This document shows, one piece after another, positions 8,411 through 15,937 of a stretch of DNA of 41,147 bases. The translations under genes and the position numbers were made by a program. This DNA is from Rhodoferax sp. (GTDB taxonomy: Bacteria > Pseudomonadota > Gammaproteobacteria > Burkholderiales > Burkholderiaceae_C): the NCBI GenBank assembly GCA_031291305.1, contig JARLJH010000003.1:1-41147 (forward strand), read 5' to 3'. The notes below the pieces were generated by a model. It was not told the DNA's origin and ran no database searches. It was given only the letters and a program-made list of their open reading frames with translations. How positions within the stretch are numbered: the first letter of the stretch is position 1; every line of letters starts with the position of its first letter.

Positions 8411-9090
8411 GCGCCGCGATGGAGTCGGTCATCGAGATGCACCGGGTGTTCAAAACCTACCACCTGGGCGAACACGTGATCCCGGCGCTGCAAGGGGTGG
8501 ATTTGTCGGTGCAGCGTGGCGAGCTGCTGGCGCTGACCGGGCCGTCGGGCAGCGGCAAAAGCACCATCCTGAACCTGTGCGGGCTGATCGACACGCCCGA
8601 CTCAGGCGACATCGTGTTGGGCGGGCAGCACGTGAATGGCCTGAACGAGGTGCAGCGCACGCTCATACGCCGCGATGCCCTGGGCTTTGTGTTCCAGAGC
8701 TTCAACCTGGTGCCGGTGATGACGGTGTTTGACAACGTGGACTACCCGCTGTTCATCGCTGGCGTGTCTGCGCCGGAGCGGCGCGAGCGGGTCAACGCCC
8801 AGCTGCAAGCCGTGGGCCTGCAAGACCACGCCCAGCATCTGCCCGACGCTTTGTCGGGCGGGCAGCGCCAGCGCGTGGCGATTGCCCGCGCGTTGGTCAA
8901 ACGCCCGCGGCTGGTGATTGCCGACGAGCCCACCGCCAGCCTGGATTCGCACACCGCTGACCAGGTGCTGGACCTGATGCGCGAACGCGGCCACGCCGAA
9001 GGGGCGGCCTTTGTGATTGCCACCCACGACAGCCGCCTGACTCGGCGTTGTGATCGGGCGCTGGCCTTGCTGGATGGGAGTTTGGTATGA
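8407..9090 (+). CDS. ABC transporter ATP-binding protein, LolD/MacB type
   Basis: The 227-residue ATPase shows every ABC motif: Walker A GPSGSGKST, a Q-loop in FVFQSFNLVP, signature LSGGQRQRVAIARAL, Walker B LVIADEPTASLD and the switch His in VIATHDSR. Size and sequence pattern place it in the LolD, MacB and FtsE group, whose members power mechanotransmission-type permeases acting on lipoproteins, lipids or peptides at the periplasmic face of the inner membrane. It overlaps the preceding exported protein gene by four bases, and its permease follows after a 70-base gap that holds one copy of the dispersed palindromic repeat. The substrate cannot be read from the ATPase. Confidence 0.93.
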   Translation: MSAAMESVIEMHRVFKTYHLGEHVIPALQGVDLSVQRGELLALTGPSGSGKSTILNLCGLIDTPDSGDIVLGGQHVNGLNEVQRTLIRRDALGFVFQSFNLVPVMTVFDNVDYPLFIAGVSAPERRERVNAQLQAVGLQDHAQHLPDALSGGQRQRVAIARALVKRPRLVIADEPTASLDSHTADQVLDLMRERGHAEGAAFVIATHDSRLTRRCDRALALLDGSLV

Positions 9091-9093
9091 ATT

Positions 9094-9137
9094 TAGTAGC
9101 TGTATGCCCAGGTATCTACTGGGCTAGAGGCCGGAAA
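9094..9137 (+). repeat. dispersed palindromic repeat, copy A (intergenic)
   Basis: The copy reads TAGTAGCTG at its left end and GGGCTAGAGGCC near its right. A perfect hairpin is formed by GCCCAG (9106-9111) and CTGGGC (9119-9124) with a seven-base loop. It lies four bases after the ABC ATPase stop and before the permease ribosome site. This is the best-preserved of seven related elements in the window. Confidence 0.7.
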
Positions 9138-9160
9138 TCCATTGGAAACAGGGGAAACGC

Positions 9161-10378
9161 ATGAATCTCATGTGGTTGAAATTTGCCGTGCAAAACACCT
9201 TGCGCAACCGCCGGCGTTCCGCCGTGACGGTGTCGATTGCCGCCCTGGGCACGGCGGGCATCTTGCTGGCGGGTGGTTTTGCGCTGTACACCTATCAATC
9301 CTTGGCTGAAGCGGCAGCCCGCGACTCGGGGCATCTGGTGATTGGCAAGCCAGCGCAATTCACCCAGGACGAAGAAACCCCGCTGCAGCATGGCATGGAC
9401 AACGCCAATGAAGTGCGCGCCAAGCTGCTGGCCGACGAGTCGGTGCGCGCCGTGCTGCCCCGCGTGGAATTCAGCGGCCTGATCAGCAACGGCGACAAGT
9501 CGGTGGTGATGATCGGCCTGGGCGTGGAGCCCGACAGCGAGTTTGCGGTCAAAGGGCCGTTTTTGACCATCCAAAGTGGTGAGGTGCTGGGCAGCGATGC
9601 CAAGGCCCCCGAGGTGATGCTGGGCGACACGCTGGCGCGCAACCTCAAAGCCAAGCCCGGTAGCAGTTTGACTCTGCTGGCCAGCACCACCGACGGCGCG
9701 CTCAATGCGATGGACGTGACCGTCAAGGCGCTGTTTTCCACCGGCGTGCCCGAGATGGACAAACGGCTGATCTACACCGACATCGCCACCGCGAAAAAGC
9801 TGCTCAACACGCAAAAAGTGTCCAGCCTGGGGGTGTTTTTGAGTCGCATGGATTTGACACAGCCTATGCAGGCGCGCGTGGCCGCCGAGTTCCCAGCGCT
9901 GACCGTGCAAACCTGGGAAGACCAAGCCTTCTTTTACAAAGCGGTGCGCAGTCTGTACAACCGAATCTTTGGCGCGCTGGGGCTGATCATCGCGGTGATC
10001 GTGGTGTTTGTCGTGACCAACGCCATGTCGATGGCCATCATCGAACGCACCCGCGAGCTGGGCACTTTGCGCGCGCTGGGCACGCTGCCGAATCAACTGC
10101 TGACCACGCTGTCGCTGGAGGGCATGGTGCTGGGCGGCGTGGGCGGCTTGGTGGGGGCGGTGATGGCGCTGGCCGTGTCGGTCTTTTTGCTGATCGTGCC
10201 GTTTGAGATGCCCCCACCGCCAGGACGATCCGTGGGTTACCCGCTGAACGTGACCATCGACCCGGTGATGTATGTGGCGACGCTGCTGGCCATGGTGCTG
10301 CTGACGATGGCGGCCTCGGCCTGGGTGGCCAGGAAGACGGTGAATATGGCGGTTGTTGATGCGCTGGCTCACACTTGA
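9161..10378 (+). CDS. ABC transporter permease of the FtsX/LolCE/MacB family
   Basis: The 405-residue inner-membrane protein has the family layout. One N-terminal membrane helix (about residues 23-45) is followed by a large periplasmic MacB_PCD-type domain (about 50-260). Three C-terminal helices then surround the conserved cytoplasmic coupling segment IERTRELGTLRALG near 290-303, which contacts the ATPase. Proteins of this type do not move solute through a channel; they transmit ATP-driven movement to the periplasmic domain to extract lipoproteins or lipids, or to expel substrates. GGGGAAA precedes the ATG at 9161; a second ATG follows three codons later. With the ATPase at 8407 it forms a full transporter as a homodimer. 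The LolA-like and beta-barrel genes downstream suggest a substrate destined for the outer membrane. Confidence 0.92.
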   Translation: MNLMWLKFAVQNTLRNRRRSAVTVSIAALGTAGILLAGGFALYTYQSLAEAAARDSGHLVIGKPAQFTQDEETPLQHGMDNANEVRAKLLADESVRAVLPRVEFSGLISNGDKSVVMIGLGVEPDSEFAVKGPFLTIQSGEVLGSDAKAPEVMLGDTLARNLKAKPGSSLTLLASTTDGALNAMDVTVKALFSTGVPEMDKRLIYTDIATAKKLLNTQKVSSLGVFLSRMDLTQPMQARVAAEFPALTVQTWEDQAFFYKAVRSLYNRIFGALGLIIAVIVVFVVTNAMSMAIIERTRELGTLRALGTLPNQLLTTLSLEGMVLGGVGGLVGAVMALAVSVFLLIVPFEMPPPPGRSVGYPLNVTIDPVMYVATLLAMVLLTMAASAWVARKTVNMAVVDALAHT

Positions 10379-10408
10379 TGTTGCTTCTTTTCACTGCGTG
10401 AGGCGTGC

Positions 10409-10510
10409 GTTGATCCCCCCCTATCTCCCCCGCCTCTTTCCACCCCCGCCGGGGTGGAAAGAGGAGCCTAACAGCCGTATTTGGCCAACGTTTTGAAGGG
10501 AGCGAGTTCA
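10409..10510 (+). repeat. long inverted repeat, left arm
   Basis: This arm begins GTTGATCCCCCCCTATC and runs through TAACAGCC and GTTTTGAA to GAGTTCA. It matches the reverse complement of 10637-10735 along nearly its whole length with scattered substitutions and small gaps. Inside it is a perfect 14-bp hairpin: CCTCTTTCCACCCC (10433-10446), loop CGCC, GGGGTGGAAAGAGG (10451-10464). The hairpin has no following T run, so it is not a classical terminator. Confidence 0.85.
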
Positions 10511-10636
10511 TGTCGAGAGAGCAACTGGGCGGTGATGGGCACGCGGCGTTAGCGATCTTGGGTCAGGTATCAACGCTCAAGCGTGATCAATCCAATACCT
10601 GCACAACACCCCAAACGCCCCGTTGACCCAGCGCCT

Positions 10637-10735
10637 TGAACTTGATCATTCAAAACACGCGGCCAGATATGGCTGTTCGGCTCCCTTTCCACCCCGGCGG
10701 GGGTGGAAAGGGCGGGGGGATAGGGGGGGATCAAC
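10637..10735 (-). repeat. long inverted repeat, right arm
   Basis: This is the reverse-oriented partner of 10409-10510. It contains its own 13-bp hairpin, CCCTTTCCACCCC (10683-10695), loop GGCG, GGGGTGGAAAGGG (10700-10712). The outer end GATCAAC (10729-10735) mirrors GTTGATC at 10409. The conserved G-rich tract GGGGGGATAGGGGGG corresponds to the C-rich tract of the left arm. Confidence 0.85.
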
Positions 10736-10787
10736 GACTCTGTCGAATGACAAAAAGCCAAGAAGCACATAGAAAACTATCAATTGA

Positions 10788-10823
10788 ATAGCTACATGCT
10801 AAGGTAATACAAAGGCTACAGGC
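10788..10823 (+). repeat. dispersed palindromic repeat, copy E (intergenic)
   Basis: The copy begins ATAGCTACATGCTAAGG and ends AAAGGCTACAGGC. It aligns closely with copy D at 28038-28074. It lies in the leader of the LolA-like gene, ending 35 bases before the chosen start. Confidence 0.6.
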
Positions 10824-10858
10824 AAAAAATGCTAAATATTTACAAATCGGACAGCATC

Positions 10859-11662
10859 ATGAAACCACGCACACTCCTACCTCTCGCACTCAGCCTGCTG
10901 GCCGCGACTGCAACCGCGAACGTTCATGCCCAGGATGTGCCCACGCTCCTCAAAGCCGCCGACAAATTCCGCATGAGCGCCGACAACCTGCAGGTGGACA
11001 CCCTCATCAACGTGCAGAACGCCGATGGCTCGCCCGACAAGGAACGCCGCTACAAGGTGTTTGCGCAGGCCGGGCGCAAGTCTCTGGTGTTGATGCAAAG
11101 CCCGGCCGAAGCTGGGCAAAAGGTGTTGATGTTGGGCGACGACTTTTGGTTGCTGATGCCCAACAGCCAGCGCCCGCTGCGCATCACGCCGATGCAAAAG
11201 CTGCTGGGCGACGCCTCAACCGGCGACATTGCCACCATGAGCTGGGCTGAGGACTACACCGGCAAGCTGGTGGGTGAAGAAGCGTGTGCCGCACCCGCTG
11301 CCAACCCCGCCGCCGTTGCTTCAATCGCTGCCAGCGCTGCACAGGCGCCAACCTGTCTGCACCTGAGCCTGAACGCCACCCGCAAGGGGGTGACTTATCA
11401 GCGCATCGAGCTGTGGCTGGGCAAAGCCCGGCATGAGCCGGTGCGTGCTGACTTGTATGTGTTGTCCGACAAGCTGGCCAAGCAGGCGCGTTTTGTCATG
11501 GACAAAGCCACCACACCCACCACGGTGACCGAGATGGTGCTGACCGACCAGGTCAGCAACCACAAAACCACCCACGTGCGTTACCTGAACCGCCAGGAGC
11601 GCGTGGTGCCGCCGGAGTGGCTCAACCCGATGTTTCTGGTGCGCAACCCGCCGCTGGAGTGA
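10859..11662 (+). CDS. LolA-like periplasmic protein (outer membrane lipoprotein-sorting family)
   Basis: The protein is 267 residues from the ATG at 10859, which opens a typical signal peptide (MKPRTLLPLALSLLAATA, cleavage near NVHAQ). An in-frame ATG ten codons upstream would put extra residues before the signal peptide, so it is less likely. The mature part resembles the LolA/LolB-fold proteins annotated as outer membrane lipoprotein-sorting proteins (COG2834 type). It has an N-terminal helix DVPTLLKAADKFR, then alternating beta strands including RYKVFAQAGRKSLVLMQSPA and DDFWLLMPNSQRPLRI. Family members bind acyl chains in a half-barrel and ferry them through the periplasm. A low-complexity Ala-rich insert occurs near residues 150-170. 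The beta-barrel gene starts immediately after its stop codon. Confidence 0.85.
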   Translation: MKPRTLLPLALSLLAATATANVHAQDVPTLLKAADKFRMSADNLQVDTLINVQNADGSPDKERRYKVFAQAGRKSLVLMQSPAEAGQKVLMLGDDFWLLMPNSQRPLRITPMQKLLGDASTGDIATMSWAEDYTGKLVGEEACAAPAANPAAVASIAASAAQAPTCLHLSLNATRKGVTYQRIELWLGKARHEPVRADLYVLSDKLAKQARFVMDKATTPTTVTEMVLTDQVSNHKTTHVRYLNRQERVVPPEWLNPMFLVRNPPLE

Positions 11663-12910
11663 GTGGTGCTCCGATTTGCCATCCTGATGACGGCGTTGAT
11701 GTCAGCGCTGCCAGGCGGTGCGGCCATGGCACAAGACGCGCTGCCGCAGCTCAGCGGCCAGGTGCGCTTGCAGTGGGACGACGTACAAGCCAATACCGCA
11801 GGCCCGCTGGCCGCTAGCCATGCCTTGCAAAGCAGCATTGCCGACCTGCCTACCAGTGGTGCCACCTTGCAGACCGAGCTGCGCGCCAGCGGTAAAGGCA
11901 TCACCGGCGTGCTGACCTTGCAGCAACAGCGCGACGACGGCCAAGCCACCGACAGCAATGCCTGGTTCAATGAGCTGTATGCCTCGCATGACGCGGGGGC
12001 CTGGCAGTTCAGCGCGGGCAAAAAAATCGTCGCCTGGGACGTGGGCTACGGCTACCGCCCCAACGACATGGTGCAGCAGGAAACGCGCCGCACGCTGATC
12101 AGCAACACACCCGAGGGACGGCCGCTGCTGCTGGCCGAGCATTTCACCGACAACACCGCCTGGTCGCTGGTGTGGGTCAACCCCACGGCGTCATCGGATA
12201 CCTGGGGCGCGCAGGAGCCCGCGCTGGCGGCACGGTTGTACCAGCGCAGCGGCGCGGCAGACTGGTATGGCTTTGCTCGCGTGGGCGCCCACACCGGAGG
12301 CAGCTTGGGCGCGGCGCTGGCCTGGGTGGCGACAGATGCGCTGGAGCTGCACAGCTCGCTGCGCTATGCCGAGCGGGTGGACAGCACCGTCATGCGTCCC
12401 ACAGCCAGCGGCTTGTTGACCAGCAACCCGTGGCAACTCGCCAGCGTGCCCCATGTCGCGCAGTGGCTGCTGGGCGGCACCTGGACGAACGAGAGTCAGC
12501 TCAGCCTGCTGTTTGAAGCCTGGTGGGACGGCAGTGCGCCCAGCGATGCGCAGTGGCAAACCTGGTCAGCGCGCAACCGCCAGCTCAGCAGTCTGGCAGA
12601 CTTGGGCGCATCGGCGGCGGTGGCGGGCAACCTGGCCTGGCAGACGCAAATACTTGGGACGGATACCAACCTGCAACGCCGCAACCTGTACCTGCGCCTG
12701 AGTTGGGATCACGAAGGCTGGCAACCCACGCTGGACCTGCTCTACCACCCGTTGGATGGCGGGCGCATGGTGACGGCCGCGCTGTTGTACAAAGGTAACC
12801 GGGTGCAAGTGCAAGGCGGCCTGCGGCAGTATGGCGGCCCGGCACAGTCGGTGCTGGCCCAGCTGCCCACCCGCCGACAGGCGTATCTGGCGCTGACTTG
12901 GGTGTTTTGA
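11663..12910 (+). CDS. outer-membrane beta-barrel protein of unknown family, last gene of the export cluster
   Basis: The 415-residue protein starts with a signal peptide (LRFAILMTALMSALPGGAAMA, cleavage near residue 24). It continues with alternating polar/hydrophobic beta strands rich in Trp, Tyr and Gly (for example AWQFSAGKKIVAWDVGYGY) and ends in an aromatic residue (LTWVF), the usual outer-membrane beta-barrel signature for assembly by BAM. GTG codons at 11663 and 11666 directly follow the TGA of the LolA-like gene, with GGAG in front, so translation is coupled. Exact family is not recognised; DUF1302-type or porin-like proteins are possible. By context it would be the outer-membrane end of the transport route begun by the ABC transporter. 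Confidence 0.78.
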   Translation: MVLRFAILMTALMSALPGGAAMAQDALPQLSGQVRLQWDDVQANTAGPLAASHALQSSIADLPTSGATLQTELRASGKGITGVLTLQQQRDDGQATDSNAWFNELYASHDAGAWQFSAGKKIVAWDVGYGYRPNDMVQQETRRTLISNTPEGRPLLLAEHFTDNTAWSLVWVNPTASSDTWGAQEPALAARLYQRSGAADWYGFARVGAHTGGSLGAALAWVATDALELHSSLRYAERVDSTVMRPTASGLLTSNPWQLASVPHVAQWLLGGTWTNESQLSLLFEAWWDGSAPSDAQWQTWSARNRQLSSLADLGASAAVAGNLAWQTQILGTDTNLQRRNLYLRLSWDHEGWQPTLDLLYHPLDGGRMVTAALLYKGNRVQVQGGLRQYGGPAQSVLAQLPTRRQAYLALTWVF

Positions 12911-12913
12911 AGA

Positions 12914-12955
12914 TTTTGGCTTGTAGACGCCGATTTCACTGCATCTATAGCTATG
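12914..12955 (-). repeat. dispersed palindromic repeat, copy G (intergenic)
   Basis: Read on the minus strand it begins CATAGCTATAGATGC and ends TCTACAAGCCAAAA. It is more diverged than the other copies but keeps both ends. It sits just after the beta-barrel gene stop. The rest of the 236-base gap to the sensor kinase gene contains no feature I can support. Confidence 0.45.
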
Positions 12956-13146
12956 TATTTTGTAGTATTTTCTGTTGGCGCCGTGTGGTGCCTGGTGGAA
13001 GCGCTATCGGCAAGTGTCCAGCACGGCAGCCGCAACTGTGCAAGGTGCCTTTTTTGCTGCTTTGAAGCTATTGCTGTCACAGAATGGTTACATCCACAGG
13101 CCGGTCGCTAGAATTTCGAAAAATATCACAACACGGGAGATACCCT

Positions 13147-15147
13147 GTGGACAGTCAAGTTGGTCATCCCGCCACCCCGCTATCAGTTGAAGAACGTTTG
13201 GTATTGCGCCAACGTGCCGAGCTGCATTTAGCTGGCCAGTCGGCATTCCCGTCCGCCGAGCAGGAAACCCTGTCGCCCGAGGCCATGCAGCACCTGCTGC
13301 GTGAGTTGGAGGTGCATCAGATTGAGCTGGAAATGCAAAACGAGGAGCTTCGCCGCACCCAGGCCGAGCGCGATCTGGCTGAAACCCGTTACTTCGACTT
13401 CTATGACTTGGCACCTGTTGGCTATGTCACGGTCAGTGAACAAGGGCTGATCCTGCAAAGCAACCTCACGGCAGCGGCCATGCTGGGCGTGGCCAGAAGC
13501 CAATTAACCTTGCAGCCCATCAGCCGCTTCATTGAGCGGGAAGATCAGGACACCTATAACCTGCTGCGTAAACAGCTGTTTGAAAAGTGCCCCGCGCAGT
13601 CGTGCGAATTGCGCATGCACAAGCACGACGGCAGCCCATTTTTTGCCCGTATGGATGCCATCGCGGCGCCTGGCGACGACGGCGCACAGGTATTGCGCCT
13701 GGTGCTGGTTGACATCACGTCCTCAAAACAGGCCGCGATACAAAGGAATGCCATGGACCAGGCGATCCTGAACTCCGTCAATGCTGCAGTTGTAGTGCTT
13801 GACCAATATGGTGTCATTCGATTGGTGAATGAGCCTTGGCAGCGTTTTGTGCTGGAAAACTGTGTTAAACCAAGGTCATCAGCACCCAACGTTGGCGTTG
13901 GTACTAATTATCCGATGTTCTGTCTGACCAACATCCATGTCCATCCGCACACCGCCACCGCAGCACATGACGGTATTCAGGGCGTACTGGCGGGTGTCTT
14001 GCCCAGTTTCAACCTTGAATACGTTTATCAACTGACCAATCAACGGCGCTGGTTTTCCATGTGCGCCTTGCCAATTGGCAGAGACCCCAAGCATGGCATC
14101 ACCATCACCCACACCGATATCACGACATACAAGCAGGCCGAAGTAGACCTCCGCGTTGCGGCGGTCGCCTTTGAAACCCAGGAGGCCATCGCTGTGATGG
14201 ACAGTCAGCGCCGGATTTTGCGGGTCAACCAAGTCTTCACGGAAATTACTGGTTACAGCGCACAGGAACTGCTGGGCAAAACCACCAAGATCCTGCGCTC
14301 GAAGCGACAGTCCGAGTCATCTTTTGAAGACATCTGGACAAGAACCATCAACGAGGGAAAAGAACAGGGCGGTCGCTGGCTACAAAACAAAAACGGCAAG
14401 GACTTTTTTGCTCATGGCACTACCACGGCTGTCAAAAATCAACAGGGGCAAATCACACACTATGTGATCACCTTCTCAGATCAAACCTTGAAGCAGCAAC
14501 AGGATCAGCAGCGCATGCAACATGAAGCGGCCCATCGTGATGCTCTGGTGCGCGAGGTGCACCACCGCATCAAGAACAACCTACAGGGTATCGGCGGTTT
14601 GCTGCAGCAGTTTGCCAGCCAAAAACCAGAGATTGCAGAACAAATGCAACTGGTGGCGGGTCATCTCAATGGTATTTCCATCATCCACGGACTGCAAGGT
14701 CGCCACGACAAATCCCGGGTGCGGCTGTGCGAGTTGACACGCGAGATTGCCCAGGCCACCAGTACGATTTGGCAAACGGAAATCACCGTAGACATTCCAC
14801 CCCATTGGATTTTTCGTGTCGTGGTGGAAAAAGAGGCGGTGTCGATGGCTCTGGTTCTCAACGAACTGATGGTGAATGCCGTCAAACATGGCGGCAAAGC
14901 GCATGGACAGGTGAACGTCGCAATACGGCAAGGCCTTGGCGCCGATGGGGTCGAGTTGAGTATTGTCAACAAGGGACACCTGCACAAAAACAAGGATATC
15001 CCTGCTGGGCGCCAGCACGGTCTGCAACTGATTGAGTCGCTACGCCCCCGGGAGGGCGTGACCGTGACCCTGACACAACGCGGTGATCAGGTGCATACCC
15101 TGCTGCAAATAGGAACGCCTGTGCTTACCCTTGACACTGAGAATTAG
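13147..15147 (+). CDS. multi-PAS sensor histidine kinase of the HisKA_2/HWE type
   Basis: The protein is 666 residues from the GTG at 13147, which has GGGAGA six bases upstream; the open frame begins earlier, at 13084. A coiled coil (HQIELEMQNEELRRTQAE) leads into PAS domains at roughly 75-190, 200-335 and 340-455. The phosphoacceptor segment is REVHHRIKNNLQ (around 480-491), which is the HisKA_2 form shared with PdtaS and EutW kinases. The ATPase N-box is LNELMVNAVKHG. No membrane helix is seen, so it probably senses a cytoplasmic or redox signal through its PAS domains. The ANTAR regulator gene follows after one base, and HisKA_2 kinases commonly phosphorylate ANTAR proteins, so the pair very likely forms one two-component system acting on RNA. 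Confidence 0.92.
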   Translation: MDSQVGHPATPLSVEERLVLRQRAELHLAGQSAFPSAEQETLSPEAMQHLLRELEVHQIELEMQNEELRRTQAERDLAETRYFDFYDLAPVGYVTVSEQGLILQSNLTAAAMLGVARSQLTLQPISRFIEREDQDTYNLLRKQLFEKCPAQSCELRMHKHDGSPFFARMDAIAAPGDDGAQVLRLVLVDITSSKQAAIQRNAMDQAILNSVNAAVVVLDQYGVIRLVNEPWQRFVLENCVKPRSSAPNVGVGTNYPMFCLTNIHVHPHTATAAHDGIQGVLAGVLPSFNLEYVYQLTNQRRWFSMCALPIGRDPKHGITITHTDITTYKQAEVDLRVAAVAFETQEAIAVMDSQRRILRVNQVFTEITGYSAQELLGKTTKILRSKRQSESSFEDIWTRTINEGKEQGGRWLQNKNGKDFFAHGTTTAVKNQQGQITHYVITFSDQTLKQQQDQQRMQHEAAHRDALVREVHHRIKNNLQGIGGLLQQFASQKPEIAEQMQLVAGHLNGISIIHGLQGRHDKSRVRLCELTREIAQATSTIWQTEITVDIPPHWIFRVVVEKEAVSMALVLNELMVNAVKHGGKAHGQVNVAIRQGLGADGVELSIVNKGHLHKNKDIPAGRQHGLQLIESLRPREGVTVTLTQRGDQVHTLLQIGTPVLTLDTEN

Positions 15148-15148
15148 C

Positions 15149-15754
15149 ATGACCACCCTGCACACTCCTCCCAGTCAGCACCTGTTTTTGGTGGATGATG
15201 ATCGACTCATCCTGACAACCCTGGCCTGCGCCCTGACCCAGGTCGGCTACCAAATCAGCACGGCAGAATCCGCGGATGACGCAGAAAATTGGTTAGCCCA
15301 GGGCCACCAGCGGCCTCAATTGGTCATTCTTGATGTGCATATGCCCGGCCAAAGCGGTTTGACACTGGCACAGCGACTGCGTGAACTTGATCACATTCCC
15401 TTCATGATGCTCAGCGCCTACAGCGACCAGGCCACTGTGGCACAAGCGACCCAGCAAGGTGCGCTAAGTTATGCCGTGAAGCCGATTGACCCGGCGCAAC
15501 TGATTCCGGTCATTGAGGCCGCACTGGCACGTGCCAATGAGTTGCAAGAGCTGCGAACCACGCGCCTGCAATTGCAAACCGCGCTGGACAACGAGCGCGA
15601 CATCAATGTCGCCGTGGGCATCACCATGATGCAGCATCGCCTGCCGCGCAAAGCGGCGTTTGACTTGCTACGTCAAGGCGCAAGAAGCCAGCGCTGCAAG
15701 TTGATTGAGCTGGCGCAACGCATCATCACGGCGGCTGAAACCATCAATGTTTAA
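15149..15754 (+). CDS. response regulator with ANTAR RNA-binding output domain
   Basis: The protein is 201 residues from the ATG at 15149. The receiver domain spans about 10-128, with the acidic triad at D16-D18, phospho-acceptor Asp62 (VILDVHMPG) and the conserved Lys in YAVKPIDP. A coiled coil (about 130-152) leads to a C-terminal three-helix ANTAR domain with the pattern VAVGITMMQHRL...AFDLLRQGAR. Phosphorylated ANTAR proteins bind paired hairpins in nascent leader RNA and prevent transcription termination, as NasT, EutV and AmiR do. It follows the HisKA_2 kinase gene at once, so the kinase is the likely phosphodonor. I could not find a convincing paired-hairpin target in the flanking leaders by eye. 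Confidence 0.93.
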   Translation: MTTLHTPPSQHLFLVDDDRLILTTLACALTQVGYQISTAESADDAENWLAQGHQRPQLVILDVHMPGQSGLTLAQRLRELDHIPFMMLSAYSDQATVAQATQQGALSYAVKPIDPAQLIPVIEAALARANELQELRTTRLQLQTALDNERDINVAVGITMMQHRLPRKAAFDLLRQGARSQRCKLIELAQRIITAAETINV

Positions 15755-15937
15755 CACGCCACTCAAGTCTGTTTCAGGTCTTTCTTTGATTTATCGCAAA
15801 AGCTGCTATAAACGTACCCTGTAAAACAAACGTGATTGCCCTTGCCCCGGCAGCACGTTCTTCAGGCCGTGAACCCGCCTTGTGATGCTGGCCAGTGCAC
15901 CCGATGCACGCTATGGCTTTTGATGAGGTTTGCGGTC

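Larger units (their letters stand above)
10379..10858. other. 480-base gap inside the export cluster, filled by inverted repeats and a palindromic element
   Basis: No convincing gene is present between the permease stop and the LolA-like gene. The short open frames on either strand run through the repeats and have no ribosome sites. The gap holds two ~100-base arms of a long inverted repeat (10409-10510 and 10637-10735), a 126-base centre with little symmetry, and one copy of the dispersed palindromic repeat (10788-10823). It may be a decayed or non-autonomous insertion. A promoter for the LolA-like gene may lie in the AT-rich stretch at about 10750-10850, but no clear -35/-10 pair stands out. 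Confidence 0.7.

Noticed and set aside
9116-10372. 418-codon leftward open frame opposite the ABC permease
   Set aside because: The translation is extremely rich in His, Gln and Arg, a typical shadow of a high-GC membrane protein gene. The permease on the plus strand has clear family features.
10433-10464. The 14-bp hairpin after the permease gene as an intrinsic terminator
   Set aside because: It is strong but is followed by GAGCCTAACAG, not a T run, and it is duplicated in the inverted repeat, so it is better treated as part of that repeat.
10038-10770. Two leftward open frames across the inverted-repeat gap
   Set aside because: They run through the repeats and the permease shadow, lack ribosome sites, and encode Pro/Arg/Ser-rich sequence with no protein character.
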